Assembly: GCA_902777835.1 (NCBI GenBank)
Contig: CACYVC010000002.1
Span: forward strand, 1-64,000
DNA from: an uncultured Bacteroidales bacterium
GTDB taxonomy: Bacteria > Bacteroidota > Bacteroidia > Bacteroidales > Muribaculaceae
Direction of reading: 5' to 3'
Length of the DNA stretch: 64,000 bases
Part shown: positions 34,380 through 42,096 of the stretch, piece after piece
How the letters are laid out: the number at the start of each line of letters is the position of its first letter
Position numbering within the stretch: position 1 is the first letter of the stretch
Notes under the pieces: generated by a model
Told to the model about the DNA's origin: nothing
What the model saw: the letters and a program-made list of their open reading frames with translations, nothing else
Database searches by the model: none
Position numbers and translations under genes: made by a program

Positions 34380-35963
34380 CTATATCATTTGAAGATATTC
34401 CACGATATTTACACTGCGCTCAAGTTTGAGTTTGCGGCGGAAGCGGTAGCGGCTCACCTCTACGCTCTTGGGCTCCACGTTCATCATGCCCGCAATGTCT
34501 TTGCTGGAGAAGCCCAGGCGTAACAAAATCGCCAGGCGCTTCTCCTTCTCCGACAGGTTTCCACAACGCATTATCAGTCGGCTCACAAAATTCTTGTGAA
34601 GGTCTTCTACCTGGGTGTAGAATTGGTCCATCTCGTCGGTGAGCCGCATGTTGTCGTTGAGCTTTTGCGCTGTCTCGCGCAGCTGTTGGCGCAGCAGGGC
34701 GACGTCGTCCTCATTGGATAACTCATTGAGGCCCCTACTTAGGTCTTCGAGGTACTGTCGCTGCTGCTTAATATATAGTGAAAGGTTTACTAGCTCTTTA
34801 TGCTTGATGTCGATTTCGTTGGTCATCACGTTGAACTGCGACGTTACGGCAGCGACATTAAGACGGTTGCGCTCATCACCAGTCTCGCTGCTGTGGGTGA
34901 GCTCGTCGTCAAGGGCCTTCTTTGTGAGGGTATGTTGGCGACGCTGACTGAAGTTTTGTATGATTAGGACACAAGTGATAAGCACAAAGAATGTGATTAT
35001 CAGCATTATGAGAGAGTTTTTTACTACTGCCAGCATGACAAATGCAGTAAGAAATGCTATGACTGGAGTTGCTATTGTAATGCTCGCTAGGTTAATCAGG
35101 CTTCGGTGGCGGTCACCTTTTGATATTTTGCAGCATTCCCTAATTTGACTAGGCGACACTATCACTGGCACCATGCCTAGTAACAAGGTGCCTGCAACAT
35201 TGCCTGTCAGCAGCACTGTGAATAGGGCATATAGCGATGGCAGGGCCCACCTCATTCTCTTGGCACCATGATTTTCATTATGCAGTATGGTGGCAGCGGG
35301 AATTATCATTATGATACTCAATATGATAGCCGCAAGTGCAATCATTATAGATGAGATTGAATTCATCTCGGTTGTCACGCTTTTAAACATTGGCGCAACG
35401 AGCAAAGCGTAATTCACGGCAAGAGCTGCTCCGCCAAGGATGATACCTACAAGCGCTAGGCGCTTCATGTAAAGGTTTTTGATGAGTAGGTGACGGTCGC
35501 CTTTATATATAATGTGATTGAAAATCTTCTGGAAAAGATAGAACAGCAGAGTTCCTAAAATAGGTGCGGCTATAAGCGAAAGTATCAAGGCCACGACTAA
35601 TGAGGTGTTGTTGAACCAGTTGTTTACTATTCCAAATGCCGCTAAGGCACCCCAAAAAGCTGTGATTGCCGATGTGTATTGATTAGAAGCACGCACAATT
35701 GCGATTGCTATGGCCATAGCACACAAAATCACCGATACCTCAATTGTGGTGAGACCAGATGCTTCATCTATTGGGTGAAAATCAACATTAATCAAATAGA
35801 CTCCCAGAATAAATGCTGCCACCACCAGAAACTGCATTGTACCAAAGATACGTGTCGATATCAGGTCGCGGATGTGGATGCCCAGGAAACTGACGCCAAT
35901 TTCCCGGTATCCAAGCCACGCTCCAATCATAAGGAGAAGTAATATCGACAGTGTGCTCTCCAT
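34380..35963 (-). CDS. PiT-like membrane domain fused to LuxR-type helix-turn-helix
   Basis: A 527-residue protein. About ten hydrophobic segments fill residues 1-340. Their layout matches a PiT (PHO4) phosphate transporter by eye: an N-terminal block (GYREIGVSFLGIHIRDL), a TSxT-like block (SNQYTSAITAFWGALAAFG), the helix plus basic loop plus GG helix (IFNHIIYKGDRHLLIKN..VGIILGGAALAVNY) and a late block (LTGNVAGTLLLGMVP). Where PiT proteins have SNDAVNF and NDLVNF-type motifs these are absent, so transport is doubtful. A coiled coil follows at about 345-450, then a LuxR-type HTH (NLSEKEKRLAILLRLGFSSK, DIAGMMNVEPKSVEVSRYRF). It lies 24 bp behind a DUF47 gene, the usual PiT neighbour. Membrane and HTH parts are clear; PiT ancestry is inference. 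Confidence 0.7.
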   Translation of the reverse strand: MESTLSILLLLMIGAWLGYREIGVSFLGIHIRDLISTRIFGTMQFLVVAAFILGVYLINVDFHPIDEASGLTTIEVSVILCAMAIAIAIVRASNQYTSAITAFWGALAAFGIVNNWFNNTSLVVALILSLIAAPILGTLLFYLFQKIFNHIIYKGDRHLLIKNLYMKRLALVGIILGGAALAVNYALLVAPMFKSVTTEMNSISSIMIALAAIILSIIMIIPAATILHNENHGAKRMRWALPSLYALFTVLLTGNVAGTLLLGMVPVIVSPSQIRECCKISKGDRHRSLINLASITIATPVIAFLTAFVMLAVVKNSLIMLIITFFVLITCVLIIQNFSQRRQHTLTKKALDDELTHSSETGDERNRLNVAAVTSQFNVMTNEIDIKHKELVNLSLYIKQQRQYLEDLSRGLNELSNEDDVALLRQQLRETAQKLNDNMRLTDEMDQFYTQVEDLHKNFVSRLIMRCGNLSEKEKRLAILLRLGFSSKDIAGMMNVEPKSVEVSRYRFRRKLKLERSVNIVEYLQMI

Positions 35964-35987
35964 AGTATTATACTCAAGGGTAATAGA

Positions 35988-36635
35988 TTAGTTGTTCAGT
36001 TTTATAACCATTATCGTGAGGTGGTCGGCAACTCGTACTGCCTCCTCGGCTAGTTCCTCAACGTGGAGGGTGAAATAGCGCAGGTGGAACTTCTGGCTCA
36101 GCTTGAAATTGTCCATCTCATGAAAAACACGGCGCTTGATAGACTGGGCAATCTTGCTTACTTCTTTCTCAAAGAAATAGATGCGGTGAGTCTTCTCGCT
36201 TACAAAACGAGGTGCCTTGAAATAGTCGCGTGAGGCTTGAATTGTTCCCTCTACTGCTAAGCCTGTTACTTCCACAAGTTTGAGAAAATCGATGTTTAGC
36301 TCCGACGGGAAGAAGGGGATCTCAATCTCATATTGCCACAAGTTCTTGTGTAGCAGATTAATAATAGTGTCGAGGCGCTCCAGCAACTGCATGATTTCCA
36401 CTCGCTGGTCGGTGACAAGCGAATAACTGTAAAGTTCATTCTCTATAGTGCGTCGCAGGTCGGTGGCAGTGTCGCGTAGCCTGGTGATAGTCTCCAAGTT
36501 GTCGTCAAACTCCTTCTTGTTTCCTTCAAGATAGTTCTTGATGCCGCTCTTGTAGGTGAGGACACATTCATCAAGATAGTCGAGGAAACTATCGAGGTCG
36601 CTTATGGTCTTATTTGTTTTCTTGAGTCTAAACAT
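35988..36635 (-). CDS. DUF47 (PhoU-like) phosphate transport regulator
   Basis: A 215-residue all-helical cytosolic protein of the DUF47/PhoU-like class. Blocks such as SDLDSFLDYLDECVLTYKSG, NLETITRLRDTATDLRRTIE, QLLERLDTIINLLHKNLW and HVEELAEEAVRVADHLTIM fit the antiparallel helical repeats of that fold. DUF47 proteins are normally encoded next to PiT phosphate transporters and are thought to regulate them. Here the next gene is the PiT-like/LuxR fusion, so it probably signals to that protein. It is first in the operon, with a clear promoter at 36665. Confidence 0.85.
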   Translation of the reverse strand: MFRLKKTNKTISDLDSFLDYLDECVLTYKSGIKNYLEGNKKEFDDNLETITRLRDTATDLRRTIENELYSYSLVTDQRVEIMQLLERLDTIINLLHKNLWQYEIEIPFFPSELNIDFLKLVEVTGLAVEGTIQASRDYFKAPRFVSEKTHRIYFFEKEVSKIAQSIKRRVFHEMDNFKLSQKFHLRYFTLHVEELAEEAVRVADHLTIMVIKLNN

Positions 36636-36664
36636 GCTTCAGAATTGCTTAATGTTAGCAAATG

Positions 36665-36696
36665 CAAAAATACATCATTATGATATAATATGCAAA
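36665..36696 (-). promoter_or_regulatory. Promoter of the phosphate-themed operon
   Basis: On the minus strand TTTG (36693-36696) and TATTTTTG (36665-36672) are 20 bp apart. The -7 box lies 29 bases upstream of the DUF47 ATG. No Pho-box-like direct repeat is obvious. Confidence 0.7.
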
Positions 36697-36966
36697 TGCT
36701 ATGTGTGGTTCAATTAAATTGATATATTGTGTTATGTAGTGTTATATGTATATTTATATTATTGTAATACAATAAAATAATATTATAAATGTAGTGTAAA
36801 AAAATGATTCAAAAAATTTGATGTAGTGTTTAATTATCGGTTTTGTAGTCAAAATTCAGTTGGTTTAAATCATAAATGTGATGAAAATAGCTGCATTCAA
36901 AACTTAACACTTGTGACTTAACACTAAAAAATGCTTTCACTTTAATTTTATTTCAAAAAAAAGAAG
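36697..36966. other. AT-rich divergent intergenic region
   Basis: The space between the divergent DUF47 and glyS promoters is strongly AT-rich (runs such as TATATTATTGTAATACAATA) and includes ACTTAACACTTGTGACTTAACACT, a word also repeated near 43864. No ORF, RNA gene or further hairpin is convincing. Confidence 0.5.
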
Positions 36967-36974
36967 TAATTTTG
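36967..36974 (+). promoter_or_regulatory. -7 box of glyS
   Basis: TAATTTTG lies 26 bases upstream of the glyS ATG. The -33 region is T-rich but has no clear TTTG. No T-box-like structure is seen in the short leader. Confidence 0.6.
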
Positions 36975-37000
36975 CATCTTGATTTAAAATAGACATAAAA

Positions 37001-38551
37001 ATGGCACAGAACGAAGACGTTTTCAAGAAGATTGTATCGCATTGCAAAGAGTATGGGTTTGTTTTCCCGTCGAGTGAGATTTATGATGGCCTTGGCGCTG
37101 TCTATGACTACGGCCAGAATGGTGTGGAGTTAAAGAATAACATCAAGCGTTATTGGTGGGAAGCCATGACGCTGCTTCACGAGAATATCGTTGGTATCGA
37201 CTCAGCGGTGTTTATGCACCCCACTATCTGGAAAGCCAGTGGACACGTTGACGCATTCAATGACCCTCTCATCGACAACCGCGACAGCAAGAAACGTTAC
37301 CGCGCTGACGTACTTATCGAGGACCAGCTTGCTAAGTATGAGGAGAAAATGGATAAAGAGGTTGCTAAGGCTAAAAAACGCTTTGGCGATAGCTTCGACG
37401 AGGCTATGTTTCGTCAGACCAACCCCCGTGTGCTTGACAACCAGAAGAAATGGGACGAACTGCACGCCCGTTTTGAGAAGGCCATGAATGATAATGACCT
37501 TGAGGAACTCAAACAGATAATCCTTGATTACGAGATAGTTGATCCAATAAGCGGCACTCGCAACTGGACCGACGTACGTCAGTTCAACCTCATGTTCAAG
37601 ACCCAAATGGGCAGCAGTAGCGACAGCACGATGGACGTGTATCTCCGTCCTGAAACTGCGCAGGGAATTTTCGTTAACTTCCTTAATGTGCAAAAGACAG
37701 GTCGCATGCGCATACCTTTTGGTATCGCTCAGATTGGTAAAGCTTTCCGCAACGAGATTGTTGCTCGCCAGTTTGTGTTCCGTATGCGTGAGTTTGAGCA
37801 GATGGAGATGCAATTCTTTGTTCGTCCTGGAGAGGAACTGAAGTGGTTTGAGACCTGGAAGCAAAACCGTTTGCGTTGGCACAAGGCACTTGGCTTGGGT
37901 GACGAGAAATATCGCTTCCATGATCATGAGAAATTGGCTCATTATGCCAATGCAGCTACCGATATTGAGTTCCAGATGCCATTTGGGTTTAAGGAGGTGG
38001 AGGGTATCCACAGCCGCACCAATTTCGACCTCTCACAGCATGAGAAATACAGCGGCAAGAAGATTCAGTACTTCGATCCTGAGTTGAACGAGAGTTATAC
38101 TCCTTACGTCATCGAGACCTCGATTGGTGTGGATCGAATGTTCCTGTCAGTTATGTGCTCAAGCTACGAAGAGCAGAAGCTTGAAGGCGGCGACACCCGC
38201 GTGGTTCTGCACTTGCCCAAGGCACTCGCTCCTGTTAAGTGTGCTATTCTGCCTTTGGTTCGCAAGGACGGTATGCCAGAGAAGGCACGCGAGATTATGG
38301 ACATGTTGAAGTTTGACTTCGCATGCCGCTACGACGAAAAAGACAGTGTGGGTAAGCGCTACCGTCGCATGGATGCCATTGGTACTCCTTATTGCATCAC
38401 AATCGATGGTCAGACCGTTGAGGACAACACCGTTACTCTGCGTGACCGCGACACCATGGAGCAGCAGCGTGTAGCCATCGACCAGCTGCCTGCAATCATA
38501 GGCGAGCAATGCAGCCTTAACAATCTGCTTAAGTCGATGCACAAAGATTAA
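37001..38551 (+). CDS. glyS: Glycyl-tRNA synthetase (alpha2 type)
   Basis: A 516-residue class II aminoacyl-tRNA synthetase (EC 6.1.1.14) that charges tRNA-Gly in the cytosol. Its dimeric, eukaryote-like form is shown by FVFPSSEIYDGLGAVYDYGQ near the N-terminus, LRPETAQGIFVNF, motif 2 AFRNEIVARQFVFRMREFEQ, EMQFFVRPGEE, HSRTNFDLSQHEKYSGK and motif 3 ETSIGVDRMFL. An anticodon-binding domain follows (residues about 405-516, with VKCAILPLVRKDG). Length and motifs are complete. The downstream FKBP lipoprotein is 109 bp away and may be separately transcribed. Confidence 0.97.
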   Translation: MAQNEDVFKKIVSHCKEYGFVFPSSEIYDGLGAVYDYGQNGVELKNNIKRYWWEAMTLLHENIVGIDSAVFMHPTIWKASGHVDAFNDPLIDNRDSKKRYRADVLIEDQLAKYEEKMDKEVAKAKKRFGDSFDEAMFRQTNPRVLDNQKKWDELHARFEKAMNDNDLEELKQIILDYEIVDPISGTRNWTDVRQFNLMFKTQMGSSSDSTMDVYLRPETAQGIFVNFLNVQKTGRMRIPFGIAQIGKAFRNEIVARQFVFRMREFEQMEMQFFVRPGEELKWFETWKQNRLRWHKALGLGDEKYRFHDHEKLAHYANAATDIEFQMPFGFKEVEGIHSRTNFDLSQHEKYSGKKIQYFDPELNESYTPYVIETSIGVDRMFLSVMCSSYEEQKLEGGDTRVVLHLPKALAPVKCAILPLVRKDGMPEKAREIMDMLKFDFACRYDEKDSVGKRYRRMDAIGTPYCITIDGQTVEDNTVTLRDRDTMEQQRVAIDQLPAIIGEQCSLNNLLKSMHKD

Positions 38552-38660
38552 GTGTCAAATGTTAAGTCTTTTATGTTAAGGCATTGGCTATAATAGTTCG
38601 TTAGCATAGCAAACAATACAATTGTCTTGACTACTTGTTTACTAGTTTACAAATAATACA

Positions 38661-39218
38661 ATGAAAAAAATTCCTTTTTTATTAATAATGGTACTGGCGC
38701 TTGGCAGCGTGCTCACTTCGTGCTTTAAAGACGACGATGAGAAGATTGCCAACGACTATGCCGAGTGGCGCGAGGCTAACATTGCTTGGTTTGCTGAGCA
38801 GGCAGCACGCATCGAAGGCGGCAGTAATTATTATACTACTGTGACAGCACCTTGGGATCCTGCAGCTCAGGTGCTTATCCACTGGTTTAACGACACCACT
38901 AAGACTAAGAACAACCTCAAACCTAAGTTCTCGTCGATGGTTGATGTGAAGTACTTCTTGCGTCTCTACGATGGTACGCCAATCGACTCGTCTTACTTGA
39001 GCACTTCACCTGCCGACAGCCTCTTCCGTTGTCGCCTTAATAGTGGTGTCATAGAGGGTTGGGCGATAGCCATTCCCAAGATGCACATTGGTGATAGTTG
39101 CCGTGTTATTATCCCTTATATTGTGGGTTATGGCACGACAAGCAGCGGCGATATCAAGCCCTTCTCCACCTTGCAGTTTGACATTAAACTTGTGGGAATT
39201 CCCAAATACGAACTCTAA
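38661..39218 (+). CDS. FKBP-type peptidyl-prolyl isomerase-like lipoprotein
   Basis: A 185-residue lipoprotein with the lipobox at LGSVLTSC (cysteine near residue 21), followed by an acidic KDDDEK stretch. The C-terminal half is FKBP-like: VDVKYFLRLYDGTPIDSSYL, GVIEGWAIAIPKMHIGDSCRVIIP, YIVGYGTTSSGDIKPFSTLQFDIKL. The order of these strands (entry strand, VIEGW helix, GYG loop, F-x-L-x-F-D-I-x-L end) is standard for FKBP domains. It probably assists folding of periplasmic or outer-membrane proteins. A strong terminator follows. Confidence 0.85.
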   Translation: MKKIPFLLIMVLALGSVLTSCFKDDDEKIANDYAEWREANIAWFAEQAARIEGGSNYYTTVTAPWDPAAQVLIHWFNDTTKTKNNLKPKFSSMVDVKYFLRLYDGTPIDSSYLSTSPADSLFRCRLNSGVIEGWAIAIPKMHIGDSCRVIIPYIVGYGTTSSGDIKPFSTLQFDIKLVGIPKYEL

Positions 39219-39285
39219 TTTAAGTTCCCTGTTGTGAGGCTGATGATTTTTTCAATGACAGCCCTCAAGGGATATGGTTTATAGG

Positions 39286-39330
39286 ACTGTCCGCTTCGCT
39301 GGTTTTTTGCTTGCGAAGCGGACAGTTTTT
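39286..39330 (+). terminator. Strong intrinsic terminator after the FKBP lipoprotein
   Basis: The 14-bp perfect arms ACTGTCCGCTTCGC and GCGAAGCGGACAGT are followed by TTTT. Confidence 0.85.
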
Positions 39331-39396
39331 AAACCTTTGATACTTGGTAAAGTCTTATCTATTGAAAATTGAAAATATGGGTTGACAAACATAACA

Positions 39397-39430
39397 CTAT
39401 TGCCTTGTATGCTTGTCAGCTTGTTAACTT
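39397..39430. repeat. CTATTGCCTTGT repeat unit, copy A
   Basis: CTATTGCCTTGT is followed by GCTTGTCAGCTTGT stutters just upstream of the DUF3108 gene. The inverse complement of the 12-base core occurs at 51384-51395 and its first 9 bases recur at 51416-51424. Confidence 0.55.
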
Positions 39431-39437
39431 AATAATT

Positions 39438-40184
39438 ATGAGAAAGTTTTTATTTTTGATGATTGCTATGGCGGGGTTGTTGTTTAGCCCAGCCATCAAT
39501 GCCTTGACTATCACCAATGAGACACTTAACTATCAGGTGGTTTACCACTGGGGCGTGGTGTGGAAACATGCTGCCGATGCCACTCTCACCACTACTAAGA
39601 CAGCAAATGGCTATAGTTCAAGGCTCACAGGCAAGACGCGCTCATGGGCCGACAAATTATATACCGTTCGCGACACCCTGAAATGCACGATGAATAGCAA
39701 TTTCAGACCTATCAAGTATGAGAAATTCACGCACGAGAACAGTTACTACGCTCACGACATAGTGGAGTTCACCAACTATGGTGCCAGCACATCGGCAAAG
39801 TGCACACGCTACCGCAAGAACAAACCCACGGCAAATCTTACTCTTAATGCCAATGGTGTGGCCTATGATATGCTGAGTGTGTTTTTCATGCTACGCAACA
39901 TTGATTTCACCAAGATGAAATCTAATAGCACTTATAGCACCTGGATCTTCTCGGGAAAGGAGAAGGAGATTCTCACTGTTAGATACGTGGGCATTGAGCC
40001 GCTACAGCTCCGAGACAAATCAAGGCATCAGGCTTTTCACATCAAGCTTAAGTTCACTCAGGACAGTGGCAAGAAGTCGAGTGACGATATCGATGCCTAC
40101 ATTTCTACTGGGGCACAGCGCATCCCGCTTATGGTAGTGGGCAAACTTCCAGTAGGAGAGATAAAATGCTACTACGCGAAGTAG
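39438..40184 (+). CDS. DUF3108-like exported protein
   Basis: A 248-residue protein with a signal peptide (MRKFLFLMIAMAGLLFSPAINA). The body resembles DUF3108: ETLNYQVVYHWGVVWKHAADATL near the N-terminus, where the family reads E.L.Y.v.y..g..aG.a, then RDTLKCTMNSNFRPIKYEK and ILTVRYVGIEPLQLRDKSRHQ, and an end with DAYISTGAQRIPLMVVGKL. The family is exported and of unknown function. The start is at the ATG at 39438; upstream codons run through an intergenic repeat. It is separated from the FKBP gene by a terminator. Confidence 0.8.
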   Translation: MRKFLFLMIAMAGLLFSPAINALTITNETLNYQVVYHWGVVWKHAADATLTTTKTANGYSSRLTGKTRSWADKLYTVRDTLKCTMNSNFRPIKYEKFTHENSYYAHDIVEFTNYGASTSAKCTRYRKNKPTANLTLNANGVAYDMLSVFFMLRNIDFTKMKSNSTYSTWIFSGKEKEILTVRYVGIEPLQLRDKSRHQAFHIKLKFTQDSGKKSSDDIDAYISTGAQRIPLMVVGKLPVGEIKCYYAK

Positions 40185-40265
40185 TTAGCTACTTGCTGCG
40201 CGTCGCTGATTGTCGATAGTATTATTAAGCAGATACTTTTATTAAAATAAAAATAATTATTAGTC

Positions 40266-40898
40266 ATGAAGAAGTTTGGATTTTTTGCCGCATCTGTTGT
40301 TTTCTGCGGCATGATGATGCTTGTGGCGTGCCAGCCACAGTCTGAATCTACAAGTAGCCCTGCCAATGATGCAGAGAACTCTAACGTGCAGAGTGGTGCA
40401 GTTGATGCCACAAGTGAAGAAGCTGCTAAGCTTCAAAGCGTTGAGCAGGTTGTTGACATGTACATTGTTGATACTTTTGGCAAGCAATATGCCCAAGCCG
40501 AGGTGTGCATTCCACAGCAAATCGTAGTAGCCACCGACGAGAGCAATGATCAGGACATTAAGGTGTGGGGCGATTTCTGGGTATTTAACTACAACACAGC
40601 TGGTGACACTCTTAAGACGGCATCAGGGGGCAGCCATCCAGGACTTATCCATCTTAGAAAGGTTGATAATGGCTATGAGGTGACCGCTTTTGACCAGGTG
40701 GGTGATGGTTCAGAATTCGAGCCTACCGCTAAGAGCATCTTTGGCGACAAGTATGAGGCGTTTATGAAAATGCACTCTAACGACAAGGAGCGTGAGCAGA
40801 ATCGTGCTCAAGGCATAGCAAAATATGCCAAAGCTAACGGCCTTAAGGTCACCATGTATCAAGACGAGGGCTGGCCAGCAGTAAAGCTGCCCGAATAG
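40266..40898 (+). CDS. Hypothetical lipoprotein, 210 aa
   Basis: A lipoprotein signal with lipobox MMLVAC (cysteine near residue 22) is followed by a low-complexity Ser/Asn/Ala linker (QPQSESTSSPANDAENSN). A globular domain covers about 55-210, with VEQVVDMYIVDTFGKQYA, IKVWGDFWVFNYNTAGDTL, GGSHPGLIHLRKVDNGYEVTAF and KSIFGDKYEAFMKMHSND. The family is not recognised with certainty. It lies 81 bp after the DUF3108 gene on the same strand and may be co-transcribed with it. A terminator follows. Confidence 0.7.
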   Translation: MKKFGFFAASVVFCGMMMLVACQPQSESTSSPANDAENSNVQSGAVDATSEEAAKLQSVEQVVDMYIVDTFGKQYAQAEVCIPQQIVVATDESNDQDIKVWGDFWVFNYNTAGDTLKTASGGSHPGLIHLRKVDNGYEVTAFDQVGDGSEFEPTAKSIFGDKYEAFMKMHSNDKEREQNRAQGIAKYAKANGLKVTMYQDEGWPAVKLPE

Positions 40899-40922
40899 CA
40901 ATAAGCTGATTACGAGCAAAAA

Positions 40923-40960
40923 AACGAGGGTGTGTCATGTTTTACTGGTACACCCTCGTT
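40923..40960 (+). terminator. Terminator after the 210-aa lipoprotein gene
   Basis: The 11-bp perfect arms AACGAGGGTGT and ACACCCTCGTT have a 16-base loop. The following U-tract is weak (GTAACTTTATTTG). Confidence 0.65.
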
Positions 40961-40991
40961 GTAACTTTATTTGCTTTAACCTTAGCGGTAT

Positions 40992-41011
40992 AATGATCGA
41001 TTTGGGTTTAA
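40992..41011. repeat. CGATTTGGGTTTAA repeat, isolated copy
   Basis: AATGATCGATTTGGGTTTAA matches 61741-61760 at 19 of 20 positions. It abuts and overlaps the stop codon of the DUF3667 gene (minus). Confidence 0.6.
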
Positions 41012-42030
41012 CTTAATATTATGAACCCCAAAGCAGAAATTGCTATAACGATTGCTAAGGCAATGATAGGATCTCTAAATATAGCCCACTTGCTCTTAGT
41101 GCGCCATGCGCGGGTGTTTATCACGTTGACAATGTAAATCAAGAGATATAATATCCATGCAGCCGATAAAGTGGCTTGAATGACACCAAATGTCTCAAGT
41201 GCCTTAACTTGCTTTATAGTAAATGCACTAATTGTGCCACCAATTATAAAAATAGCAAATATTATCATAAAAAGCATTGATATCCCTCTCCATATAGTTC
41301 CCCACCAACTGTAGCCGAAGAGTTGCTTGTAGTCAATGAGCAAATATATTAAAATCAAGCATATATTTATTGATGAGGCTATTGACTTGGTAGTAGGATT
41401 TAACTCTAAGAGAATAAGTATCAAGGACAAAATCATTACCTGAATGGCTATGAATGTTTGAATGAAAAATCCTTGTGGCAAGGTGTGTCGAAGGAGTCTT
41501 GGTGCATGGCGAAATACAATCCAAGTGGGCAGGATAAGAAAGGAGAAAGTGAACAAAGTGAACCATTCTTCGTGTGTCTTTAGCCATGCAAAAGCATATT
41601 TTATGTAATATAGGGAGTCGCCGCTTGCAATGGTAGTAATCTCGTGAGTGTATTTTTGGGGATTAACCCAGTGGCCAAGTAAAAACACAATGAATCCCAA
41701 AATCACCAGCATTTTCACAGGCGGGAAACTTACTTGACGCTTGCCAGTTATGTAATCGTGCATCAAGTAACCTGGGCGCGTGAGCAATTGCCAGGCGGTG
41801 TAGGGCAATGAGCGTGAGTGCATACCCCAAATCTCCAACCAGCCAGCCCACACGCTCTCCCAAGTGACGGGACCATGGGTGGCCTTCTGCCCACATAGCG
41901 GGCAGAAGTTGCCTTCATGCTCCTCGCCACAACAGTCACAGCGGTGCTTCTCCCCAGGATATTTATAATTTACTGGATGTTGTTTCCACTCTCGATAACT
42001 GTTACGATAGTCTTTTAATCGGGATAACAT
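41008..42030 (-). CDS. DUF3667-type membrane protein with N-terminal zinc ribbon
   Basis: A 340-residue protein. The N-terminal cytoplasmic part carries a zinc-ribbon-like four-cysteine module, HRCDCCGEEHEGNFCPLCGQK, typical of Bacteroidota DUF3667 proteins. It is followed by LLTRPGYLMHDYITGKRQVSF and about five to seven hydrophobic segments (VKMLVILGFIVFLLGHW, FTLFTFSFLILPTWIVF, FFIQTFIAIQVMILSLILILL, FMIIFAIFIIGGTISAF, IIALAIVIAISALGFIIL). The function is unknown. It is downstream of the dipeptidase gene behind a terminator, so it may be transcribed separately. Its stop lies inside a dispersed repeat. Confidence 0.82.
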   Translation of the reverse strand: MLSRLKDYRNSYREWKQHPVNYKYPGEKHRCDCCGEEHEGNFCPLCGQKATHGPVTWESVWAGWLEIWGMHSRSLPYTAWQLLTRPGYLMHDYITGKRQVSFPPVKMLVILGFIVFLLGHWVNPQKYTHEITTIASGDSLYYIKYAFAWLKTHEEWFTLFTFSFLILPTWIVFRHAPRLLRHTLPQGFFIQTFIAIQVMILSLILILLELNPTTKSIASSINICLILIYLLIDYKQLFGYSWWGTIWRGISMLFMIIFAIFIIGGTISAFTIKQVKALETFGVIQATLSAAWILYLLIYIVNVINTRAWRTKSKWAIFRDPIIALAIVIAISALGFIILS

Positions 42031-42043
42031 CTTGATTCAAAAG

Positions 42044-42074
42044 GGGTGACATTGCGAGCTTTGCATTGTCACCC
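42044..42074 (-). terminator. Terminator of the dipeptidase gene
   Basis: The arms GGGTGACA and TGTCACCC carry an inner TGC/GCA pairing. On the minus strand CCTTTTG follows. The hairpin lies 23 bases past the dipeptidase stop. Confidence 0.65.
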
Positions 42075-42096
42075 ATTATGATTTGTGATAAATAAT

